Shown piece by piece: positions 10,801-20,900 of a stretch of DNA of 64,000 bases. The stretch's first letter is position 1; each line of letters opens with the position of its first letter. Below the pieces are notes generated by a model that ran no database searches, had not been told where the DNA came from, and saw only the letters and a list, made by a program, of their open reading frames with translations. The position numbers were made by a program, and so were the translations under genes. The stretch comes from Zopfochytrium polystomum (Eukaryota > Chytridiomycota > Chytridiomycetes > Chytridiales > Chytridiaceae), in NCBI GenBank assembly GCA_025765615.1, contig JAIVFJ010000272.1, forward strand, positions 1-64,000. Reading direction: 5' to 3'.

Positions 10801-11486
10801 AGGAGGGGGTGAGTTGGTTGGTTTGGAGCGGGAGGCGAAAGGGTGTGATGCGGGGATGAGGGAAAAACGGCCTGTTGAGAGGATAATAAAAAAAAAAAAG
10901 GTGTGAAAGAAAGGTGATGAGTGCTTTTTAACCGAGACGAAGAAAATCGAAAAAGAAGGTTCGCGATCTCGATCCTCCCTTCCCCCTCCTTTCCTCGCTC
11001 GGCCCCTTCTCGCCAATTAGCGATCACAGTATGAATGCGCACCCCGTGGGCGAGAACGATCCTGCGCGCGCGGTCGACGGCAGGCCGGGTTGTTGGTGGA
11101 TGGAGGTCGACAAAGAGCGAGAGTGAGAGTCGGTCGAGAGAAAACGATTCGACGGGAGTGGACAACCGTGACTAAGCCACGCTGGGTGGCTTAATGGGGA
11201 TGCCAATAAATCCCTTCAGCCAGGGAGGAGCAGCAGCCGAAGCCGGCCCAACGACACTGCTTTTGAGCGTCTAAAGCGAACGGCCGCCGCCCCGCCCAAA
11301 GCGAGTAATCAGCAAACTCATGGCCGACGAAAAATCTCCTGTTGCGCTGTCCTCTTCATTTATTTTTTTCTTCGAGTGCATTAAACACCCCACCATCCCC
11401 ATTCCCCCCCTCCCCGCGCTCGCCTCACGCTCACCTGAATTCTTTCAGGATCTTTTCTTAAAAAAAAAGGGTCTGCTGAACACACC
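10801..11486. other. intergenic
   Basis: Contains an AATAAA-like run (10881-10900) that may serve polyadenylation of the rhomboid gene, and the upstream region of the TIR-NACHT gene. The open frames on the minus strand here are low in complexity and lack domains. Confidence 0.4.
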
Positions 11487-14400
11487 ATGGCGACTTCCTG
11501 GACCGCAATCTTTGAGTACGGAGGAAAAAACAGGAGGATCTCCGTCCCATCCACCATTGACCTTGACGGCTTGCTTCAGCTGGTCGCAACCCGTTGGAAA
11601 ATTGCTGCTCCAATTGAGCTGGCGTATGTGGACTCTGCAACTGGTGATGAGATGGTCCTCGACGTTGACGATGATCTGCTGGGACTGCTCTCTCAGAATT
11701 TCAAGTGGAAAGTAATGCACTTTTTTCTTTCTTGTTTTTCGATCCGCCCCCCTCTTCTATTCTATTCTCTTACTTACATTTTTTTCTTGCAAGGTTCTTG
11801 CTGCTGAGAACTCTTCCAGCTCCAATGCAAGCGTTGCTGCTGCCCCAATCATGAATACTCCTGCTGTTGCAGCTACTCTTCCCACAGAATCTGGCAAAGG
11901 CCACAGCGCCACGGAGGATGATAAACATGACGAGACTCTTGAACGCAAGAAGGGTGAGTTGTTGGGGTTCGTTCTTGCACATCAGTAGTTGAGTTTGTTT
12001 TTGGATTGACTTTCTTCACATCAGAAAAATGGATTGAGCTGATTCCAGACGATTGGGTGTGCAAAACCTCTGTTCAGAGGCATCCTTTCTTCATAAGGTT
12101 TTTTGATGCTCTCGTTTTTCTGCCTGGGACACAAGAAAGTGACTCTTTTTGCAAGCTACCGCCAGGCATCAGAGACAAGTGTCGCCAAAGATCTCTTCCA
12201 TGAAATCAAGTCAGCTTTAGTAAACGACTTTCGAGGCAGCGTTCTCCCTGAAGAGTCCAAACTGCTTGGCCTGCATCCATTTTGGGATGCAAAGTGCCTT
12301 GCCTTTGGTCAGAAGTGGGGAGTCAGCTTCATGTCTGGACTGTTTCACTCCTCGGTGATTATTCTGCTGTGCTCTGATGCCAGCATGGAGAGGATGCTTG
12401 AGGCAGACAGAAGGCCAGACAACTGCTTGTTGGAGGTGAGGAAAAAGTTTGCTTTACCGATGGCCTGAGACTCACTGACGAGATGACCTCAGTGGGAGCT
12501 GGCGCTTCAGATGAAGGAGGAAAGAGGCCACGACATTCTACCCATTCTTCTCTCTGGCAAGGTGACTGCCACCCTTGATGATGGGAAAAAGGCATTGTTG
12601 GTGAAGAACTTTAGCACTTTTGACCACACCATGTTTCCGGACCGGTTCCACGCTCACCCTCTGAGCCCTGGTCTCCATACTGTCGCTGAAACTGTGAAGC
12701 ATATTTTGGCGTTGAATGGACCAAAGGCTCATCCAGAGAATGATGTTCTCAAGTAACTGTCTGCGTTTGTCATCTGTGCTCTTTTCTGAATGTCTTTTTA
12801 CGAATTTAGAATTGTGACAGAAGCTCGAGAAGTATACAGTCGCCGCAAGGCAGATTTGAAGACTGGAAATCCAAGTTCAGCTATTTCACTGTCCAGATCC
12901 AGCTTGTCGGAATTGGAGGATTGGTTGACCCCCCTGTCTGAAGTGATGGATGTTGAGAGGCAAGCCCTCTTGAAGAATGTACTGTCTGGATCAAGGAGAT
13001 GGCTGCTCAAGAAAGTGTTTCAGTTTCTATCTCCAGATGATCCTTCTGTGGCCAGCGCCAATAGGGTCATGTGGCTGAAAGGTGTGGCTGGTGTGGGCAA
13101 GTCGGTGATGGCTGCCATGGTCTCGAGGGAGCTGCAGGCACATGGCATGCTTGGCGGCTTGTTCTTCTGCAAGCATGATGACAAGCGCCGCAGCAGTGCA
13201 CGCAATCTGGTGCTGACCCTGGTGTTTGGCCTCGCAAAGTTCAGTCTTCAGTTTGGCGAGATTCTGCTTCAAGTCAAGCAGGACTATCCAGATATCCTGT
13301 CCAGATCTGTGTTTGAGATGATGAAAGTGCTGCTTGTTCAGCCGCTGGAGAAGGTGGTTGAAGCCAAGAAGCTGGTTGTGCCTGTTGTGCTTGTTGTGGA
13401 TGCTCTGGATGAATGTGGCTCCATCAACAAGAGGAACGAGATTCTGTCAGTGTTTCAGGAGCTGAACAGGCTGCTTCCTGGCAACGTAAAGCTATTGGTG
13501 ACTGGACGTCCTGAAGAGGATATTGCAAAAGCCTTTGAAAAGATTCCAGTTGAATCCATTGAGCCAACTGCTGAAGAGAACACTCAGGACCAGATTGACT
13601 TTACAAGGGACTTCCTCAGATCCTTGAATGCTGAACCCTCTGTCGTTAACGAGGGATCTAAAATTCTTGTGTCAAAATCTTCTGGGATTTTTGTCTGGCT
13701 TGTGTCTGCTTGCTCATACCTGAGGAAGTCTGTTAATGAAGAAATCACTCTGGACCAGATTGTGGATCTTCCGGAGGGTGACAGGATGGATGGAAACATT
13801 GACCACATGTATGATAGAATTTTCTCTGGAATCCTTCAGTCTGCCACAACGAGTCATTTGAATTCTCTTTTCAAGGCTGTGTTGTCAATCATTGTCCTTG
13901 CCTACGAACCTTTGACTGCAGCAGGGATTGTCTCTCTGCTTGACATGGAGAACCCTGAAGATGTGAAGAGATGCATCCGGATGCTTGATCCAGTTCTTCT
14001 GCTTGATGGGTCAACCAAAAGGATCAGGATCTTCCACAAGTCTTTGAAGGACTACCTATCAAGCTCATCAAGGTGCAAGCTGCCTGCTCAGATCGAGCTC
14101 CAGAGAGGCCATACTGAACTGGCAAGACTATGCGTTGGTGCGATGGACAAAGCACTGAAGTTCAACATGTGCAATCTCCCGTTCTCAAACTTCCACACAG
14201 ACATTCCTGATTTTGAAGAGAGAGTGGCGAAGGGAGTCCCTGAACATGTCAAGTACGCTGTCAAGCACTTCTATGAGCATTGCTTGGACTCTTGCAAGAC
14301 TCCCTTATCTACTGCAGTAGAAACTTTGATGGCGGTTGACCAAGACTTGCTCACTAAGTTGCAAGATATGTTTGTCAACCACGGACACCATTATCTGGAA

Positions 14401-16461
14401 GCCAATAGTTTGCTTGACTCACTTGATCTGGTGATTCCCGCCATGGTCGCGCTTCAAAAGATCCTTTTGGACAAGGAAAATCTTCCGCTGCACGCGTTGC
14501 TGGAAGACATGAAGAGGGTTCTGCAAAAGTTCCTCATCCCACTCAAGGCATCTGCCTTGCAAGTTTATTTCACAGCCATTCCTTTTTCTCCAAGCAACTC
14601 TGAATTCTACAGAATATTTGCTGGAAAGGTGCCTGTTGGTGTGTCCTGCCCACGAGCGGTGAAGGGGCAGCCCAAAGATTGGCCATCTTGCATTAATATT
14701 CTAGAAGGACACTCTGCAGGGGTCCAATCTGCAGCATTCAGTCCTGATGGTCAGTTTTTGGTATCTGGAAGTGTCGACAATACAATAAGGATATGGAATG
14801 CATCCACTGGCCAGGAGATGCTCAAACTGGAGGGACACTCTCATGATGTTACTTCTGCAGCATTCAGTCCTGACAGTCAGCGTGTTGTCTCTGGAAGTGC
14901 TGACACTACAGTAAGGATTTGGAATGCAACCACTGGCCAGGAGCTGAGCAACCTGGAGGGACACTCTGATGCTGTAAATTCTGTGGCATTTAGCCCTGAT
15001 GGGAAGTTTGTTGTATCCGGAAGTAGTGACAGTACTGTCAGAGTATGGAATGCATCCACTGGCCAAGAACTGCGCCAACTGGTCGGACACTCCAGTAAAG
15101 TGAACTCTGCTGCCTTCAGTCCTGACAGTTTATTTGTTGTATCTGCAAGTGATGACAGGACAGTCAGGATTTGGAATGCATCCACAGGCCAGGAGCTGAG
15201 CAACCTGGAGGGACACTCTTCTGATGTGAATTCTGCAGCATTCAGTCCTGATGGTCAGTTTTTGGTATCTGGAAGTTTTGACAAGACGATAAGGATATGG
15301 AATGCATCCACTGGCCAGGAGATGCTCAAACTGGAGGGACACTCTGGTTGTGTCTCTTCGGTAGCATTCAGTCCTGATGGGAAATTCGTTGTGTCTGCAA
15401 GTAACTCTGTCACAATATGGAATGCCTTCACTGGCCAGGAACTGTACAAGTTGGAAGAAGACACTGTACGCATTCAATCTGCCGCATTTAGTCCTGATGG
15501 GCACTTTGTTGTGTCTGGCAATTGGGACAAGACAGTCAAGATTTGGACTGCATTCTCTGCTAACCAGAGGCTGCACAATCTTGAGGGACATTCTAACTTT
15601 GTCTTATCTTCAGCCTTGAGTATTGACGGGCAGTTTGTTGTGTCTGGCGGTGCTGACTACACAGTGAGGATCTGGAACACGTCAACTGGACAGGAACTGC
15701 ACAAGCTGGAAGGACACTCAAATATTGTGTTATCTGTAGCATTTAGTCCTGACAGGCAGTTTGTTGTTTCTGGAAGTTTTGACAAGACGATCAGGATTTG
15801 GAACGTATCCAGTGGCCAGGAGCTGGAGAAACTAGAGGGGCACTCTGATTTTGTCTGCTCCGTGGCATTCAGTCCTGATGGTCAGTTGGTTCTGTCTGGA
15901 AGTTATGACAAGACAGTTAGGATCTGGAATGCATCCACTGGGCAGGAGCTTCACAAACTGGATGCAAACTTTGGTTGGGACAAGTCAGCAGCCTTCAGTC
16001 CAGATGGTCAGCTCATTGTTTCAGGAGGTGAAGACAATACAGTTAGGGTATGGAATGCATCCTCTGGCGCGGAGCTGCACAAACTGGACGGTTTCTTTTT
16101 TGCAGTGTCTCCTGGATTTACTGCTGATGGGCAGTATGTCGTTCTGAAGAGCATACTTGGAGAAGTAAAACTCATTCACCTTGTATCTGCACTGGAATTG
16201 CAAGAAAAAGACGCTCCACTAGCCACGTCATACATGGAAAGTCTGAAGAAGAATTTTCATGTATGTGACGAGTTTGGGCAGACTCTTCATAATGCACAAG
16301 CTCCCCTTGAATCTGTTTTGGAGGATTGCGTTTGGTTTACCTTCAATGCCACCAAAGTCTCCTGCTGGCTCCCACTTGAATTTCGAGGAAACAGGCAAAT
16401 CCTGTTGAACAACTCAATTTTCACCCTGGGTAGAGGGGTTGCTTCTCTTATTCAGTTTTGA
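11487..16461 (+). CDS. TIR-NACHT-WD40 STAND receptor (NLR-like)
   Basis: Modelled as six exons: 11487-11711, 11794-11953, 12025-12056 (end uncertain), 12136-12435, 12493-12752 and 12810-16461 (about 1,542 residues). Residues 1-75 look like a ubiquitin/PB1-type fold (LDLDDDLLGLL-type end). Residues 140-310 form a TIR domain: KVTLFASYRQASE (strand A/box 1), FWDAKCLAFGQKW, SSVIILLCSD, DNCLLE-WELAL with putative catalytic Glu239, and FPDRFHAHP. A NACHT NTPase follows with Walker A GVAGVGKS (417-424) and Walker B LVVDALDECG (Asp523), a winged-helix-like part ending HKSLKDYLSSSSRC, a helical linker, then about 12 WD40 repeats (957-1440). STAND proteins sense a ligand by the repeats and oligomerise via NACHT; the TIR would be the effector, possibly an NADase. 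Confidence 0.88.
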
Positions 16462-16559
16462 TTGTGTCAGATTCGAAACTGGACTTTCTTCCTCAATACA
16501 TGTATCTTTTAAGTTGAGTCAAGCCCCCTGGGGTTTGCAACAATCAACATCAATCAATG
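16462..16559. other. short intergenic spacer
   Basis: Holds the 3' flank of the receptor gene and the start of a CAATCAA-rich sequence that may be the end of the hAT element. Confidence 0.3.
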
Positions 16560-18340
16560 GATTGAAGGATTGAGAGACACCAATCAATTTCCAATACAAT
16601 TGCCAAGTTTCAACAATTTTTTCCATCACATTGCATCAGTGGCACCAGGGCTGGTTTGTTTAAAAAGCAATGTAAATTGCTGCAACAGACAACGCCCCAG
16701 CCGCCACCCTCCACCTGCTGACCCAGCTAAAAAAATTGTAAATCCCCATCAATCTAGCAAAATTGCTGAAGTTTCAATGAATGCTGGCCACAACTTCTCA
16801 CACAAGGAGATTGCCTGTCAGCTTCTTGAACTGAGCCAGAGGCCCCACAATAAATGCACTTTGTGTCCAGGAACGAAGTTGATCAAGCAAGAGCTCACTT
16901 GCAGCTACAGCAACCTTGCTTGTCACATTCAAAGTGTTCACCTCAATTGGAAAGAGATGATGGCTCCTTTGGTGTCAACTGCCACACTGCCAACTATCCA
17001 AAAGGTTTGTGATTGTCTCTCTGAACTATTTTGAAACTGTTTTGCTAACTCTTATTGTCAGGCAAGAAAAATATTTGGTTGGCTTGATTGGGTCATTTCA
17101 GACAACTTTGACTTCCGATTTTGCAGCAAGGCAACAACGCCCAAGTACACGAAACACCCTCCTCTCTCCCACAACACTTTCATGAAGTATCCACATATGA
17201 CTGTTGCAGAGGCACAGCTATCTATTGCCCAAACTCTTCCTACAAACATTGCACTTCTATTGACTTGTGGTCAGACAGTCCTGTGCAGTATGCTTGAGTT
17301 TATGCTATCGCTGAGGAGATTTCACAGCCTGTTCTACTAGAGCTTGCTCCACTGACAGATGAAGAGGACATGAGTGCAGAAGGTCATGCTCTATTCCTTG
17401 AGGAGCCTCTAGCCACTTATGGGCAAGCTCTCGATAGCGTTCTCTTTCTTGTTGCAGACAACTGCAACACCAACAAGGCAACGGCAGTGCACATTGGAGT
17501 TCCCCTTATTCGTTGCGCAAGCCATCGCCTCAACCTTGCAGTGAAGAAGTACCTCATATCGTACAAAAGGCTTCTTTTCAAAGATCGATGGCCTCATGTC
17601 TAAGTTCAGAAACCTCGCAAAAGCAGCAGCACTGTGAAAGGAGAGTTAGAAGACTGACCTCTGACCAGAGAAGAGAAATAAAACTCGATCGTCTTCCACA
17701 TTCACAATGGTCTTCCTCCAACTTAGGCCATTTATTGATAATGAAAGGGATTTGGTTGAACACCTTCCAACACCTGCCAAGATCATCTGCATTGAAGAAT
17801 TGTTCGAAAAGCTCAAGGAGATGGACATTGTAGCAAAGCTTCTTCAAAGGGGGAAAAAAAACGATTTGACAAGCACCTGTGAGGTTTGATCGGTTGATTG
17901 AAATGTTTCCCTCCATGGAAGAGTATCTTGGACCAGAAGCCAATATTGTCAAGTTCATAACGTTTGAATCAGGCATCGTTAAAATTCTTGAGGGCTAGGA
18001 GGACTGCCTTACACTGAGACAGTTCCAACCACAAGAAGCTCCTATCACGCCAACGAAGAGTAGTTGGGAAAGTATTATGGAGAATGGACTCAGGAAGAAG
18101 CAGCGTCATGGTGCTGTCTACTACCCAGACCCGTCATGGATGCCTCCAACATCAAACATTGTTGAGAGGCTCTTCAGCAAATGTTCTTTTGTTTGCACTG
18201 ACCGGAAATTTATGCTGCCAGAGAATTTCGAATGTACGCTGTTTTTGAAAGAGAATCAATCTTTCTCATGTGAAGAATTGATTGTGGGGCTTCTTGGGAG
18301 AGTGGTGGAGGAGGCAGAGGAGGATGGAAACAAATGAGTG
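16560..18340 (+). pseudogene. hAT-family transposase, degenerate
   Basis: The pieces lie in order on the plus strand in several frames. A BED-type zinc finger occurs at about 16,850-16,950 (CTLCP...ACHIQSVH, C-x2-C and H-x4-H). A central part (17,370-17,570) has [20 protein letters not shown] and [11 protein letters not shown], the conserved D-N-x(n)-CxxHxLNL block of hAT transposases. The C-terminal dimerisation segment (18,130-18,335) has NIVERLFSKCSFVCTDR. Stops and frameshifts between them (for example near 17,330, 17,600 and 17,880) show it cannot be translated. hAT enzymes cut and paste DNA with 8-bp target duplications; terminal inverted repeats were not identified. Confidence 0.8.
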
Positions 18341-19437
18341 TCTTCATTTTGCCCTTTCCCCCTTTTCTTCAATGATTGCAGCACTATTGAAAACTGATTG
18401 AGAGACAAACGTTGAATTGAAATTGAATTTTGCAAAACAGTTGCCCCTCTCCCACTTTGGACAGTGAGTCTTCATGCACTGGGACAAAATTAAAGGGTAG
18501 TGTTAATTCAATCTTTTTTTTTTTTTTGGCCCAAAAATCTCAACAAGTGTGAAATCCTCTGTAATTTACACCTCCCACAACAAACCAAACAAAAATTCAA
18601 TGGCTTTATGAAAAGGCTTCACAAAGTTGGCGCAGCCACTGGGTTGTGTCGCAGATGCACCGCAGACAGCGACTGTCCTACATGACTGCCTGTGTTGTGT
18701 TTGACACTTGTGCTGTTTCGGCCTGCCCATGCTGAGTAGTAAGCATTGTTAGCCATGGGTTTAGCAGGGTGTGGGGGCGGAGCAGTGAGGGACCCTCATT
18801 CTCAAGGAAAAAGTGCTTAACCAGCGTGTGGTTAGGATATGGTCGGGATGAGGATAACAAATTGGTTAACCTGCAGATGTGCGGTTTGCCTTGCGGTTCA
18901 GACGTTTGTATAATTAATTCCAGGTTAGCGGTTTGATTTCCGCTTGGTTAATGGCTAGGTTTTTGGTATTTGTGGTTATGGTTTGTTTATGGTTAAGCTG
19001 TTGCTTCAGCAGTTAGGATGCGATGAAGGATGGTCAGGATAAAGTGCGGTTTTGGTCAACCAGTTTTTTCCTATTTTATCCTAACCGCTGATCCTTACTT
19101 TGTAGGCCACAAGAATGAAAAATGTCTTTCCCATCAATTTTGATACCACCTCCCTCAGAACTTGAATCAAAGAGAAGGAAACAGCTGCACTCTCCCATCG
19201 CTTAGTGGCCTGATAACACCACACGCTTACACGATCACTGTCCCCTGGACCATATTCAAGACTCTGTTTCAAGATAGTTGTGGTACTGACTAGAATAACG
19301 ATGATGATGATGAAGGTAATGATACTGTGAATGAAGCTGCCCATGCGGGATGGGGAAAAACCATGAAGCTATATATGATAACGCATGGTAATGAGAGTGA
19401 TCACGGGCGAAACAATGAAGGCCGCACGGAACCAGCA
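18341..19437. repeat. intergenic with GGTTA/GGATA-rich decayed repeat
   Basis: No gene recognised. From 18,820 to 19,100 the sequence is rich in short GGTTAGGAT, GGTTAAC and related words and ends in CCTATTTTATCCTAACCGCTGATCC. A diverged version of that end (TATCCTATCCTAACAGCCAATCC) lies at 25,663-25,688, so a non-autonomous transposable element is possible. A T run at 18,512-18,528 follows the hAT relic. Confidence 0.35.
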
Positions 19438-20620
19438 CTACCCCGCAGGTTCAAAGTGGTTGCAGTGACGGAGCAGTTGGTTTATTCTGGCCTCCCACAT
19501 TGCGTTCGCGTCAAACGCATGAAAGACGCTTTCCGTACATGGGTTGAACATCGCAAAGGGCGAGTACGGCTGGTTTGAGATGCTCCAGGCGAAAGTCATG
19601 AAGCCCTTTTTGTCCCGCCAACTGCGCGCCACGAGGTATCCCTGCTTCCGCTGCAGCGACGAGGAGGTCGGCGCTGCCGCAACGAGTGAGCCATCAACGA
19701 AAAACCAACCGACGACGGCAGCGACACGATCACAAGACTCTGCAACTGATCTGCGACCGTGCTCATGTGCGCCGGCGCCTGTTTTAGCACGCCGCCCAGC
19801 GTAAATACAGTTTTGGCGGCCCGAGCGCTACCGCCCCGGAGTAGCCGAGAGCGATACACTTTTCCAGGTAGCCGGGAGGAATCGTGCAGCCGTAAATTTT
19901 AAACTTCTTTAGCACGCGGCTGTAGTTCTCCCACAGGCCGCAAGCAGTCCGCACTGAGTTGACCGCGCTCGAGGTGGCGCCTTTAAGGTTTTCTCGCACG
20001 AAAATGTTTCTGCTCATCACCTCCAGCAACGTCTTACACGCATGGTACAACCCTTTCTCACGAAGTTCTATGTACTCGGGGTCTTTAAGCATCTTTTCCA
20101 CTGCTTGGCTGTCGATAAAGGTCCTAGTTAGTGCCCAGTAGTAAAGTTCTCAGGTAGTGCTTGGTCGATAAAGTTCTGAGTTAGTGCCATGGCGTATGGC
20201 ATGGTATAATTCACTACAGCGCTCGTCAGGGCCACTGCATTTAAAGCGGTGGAGACGGCTCCCACGACGGCGCTAGGGCCGCATAAACGACTAGCGCTCC
20301 ACCAACGGCCACGTTAACGAGAGAGTGCCATGCGGCCCGGATAGTGTGTGCTGACGTTGTACTTTCTACGTGAGATATGGACAAATGACGAATTTCGCCG
20401 ATCTGATGGAGGGAAACGGTGGAAGGTTTGCCCGAAGTGACGTTGAAGACAGCCGCCTTGCGCAGGTCCTGGATCTGGAGCACGAGGTCAGCGGCTATCG
20501 GGGGCCGTTGTTTCATGGCCATGAATAGGTCGGAAACGAAGTTGGCGAGCTGGGTTGGGACGGTGCCGCGGATGGCGAGGACGTCGCCCACAAACGAGCA
20601 GAAAATGAAACCTTATCACC
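19438..20620 (-). pseudogene. hypothetical minus-strand gene, probably broken
   Basis: Three minus-strand open frames have protein-like composition. 20,591-20,241 reads GTVPTQLANFVSDLFMAMKQ and ends in a hydrophobic stretch (VNVAVGGALVVYAA). A second frame continues the hydrophobic theme (VVGAVSTALNAVALTSAVV, about 20,275-20,215). 20,101-19,784 reads RENLKGATSSAVNSVRTACG and YLEKCIALGYSGAVALGPPK. A possible end piece lies at 19,632-19,438. The switch between the first two at about 20,270 needs a single-base shift. I do not recognise a family. It may be one multi-exon gene encoding a small membrane-associated protein, or a pseudogene. Confidence 0.35.
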
Positions 20621-20646
20621 ACGGTCCACCGTCACTTTTTCGATAA

Positions 20647-20880
20647 ATGCATGCTCTCATGAAAAGCAAAGAGTGGCAATTGGTCGAATTCAAGGAGGAC
20701 TTCAACACACAAGCCCCCCCAAATCCCACATTCCGCGCCGCTGTCAAAACAAGCGTCGACCGCTTGCTCTTACCAATACTGGGAGGGAACGGGAGCGGCC
20801 AAAGATCTGTACCGCTCTTGCTTTCCGCCGAGATCCTTCCACTCCTGTGCAACGAGCTTGCCAATCTGGCCTATGGGTAG
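20647..20880 (+). CDS. small hypothetical ORF
   Basis: A 77-codon frame from an ATG, reading SKEWQLVEFKEDFNTQ and SVDRLLLPILGG, with an amphipathic C-terminus. It begins 56 bases from the start of the opposite-strand frame at 20,591, so the two could share a promoter. No family recognised. It may equally be chance or an exon of something larger. Confidence 0.25.
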   Translation: MHALMKSKEWQLVEFKEDFNTQAPPNPTFRAAVKTSVDRLLLPILGGNGSGQRSVPLLLSAEILPLLCNELANLAYG

Positions 20881-20900
20881 CCGGTGGTGTTAGGCTAAAG

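Noticed and set aside
10665..11206. Minus-strand frames after the rhomboid gene
   Set aside because: Low-complexity and partly antisense to the last rhomboid exon; no splice-consistent model.
16570..17034. Stand-alone zinc-finger gene
   Set aside because: The BED finger is followed in order by other hAT transposase parts, so it is the start of a dead transposon.
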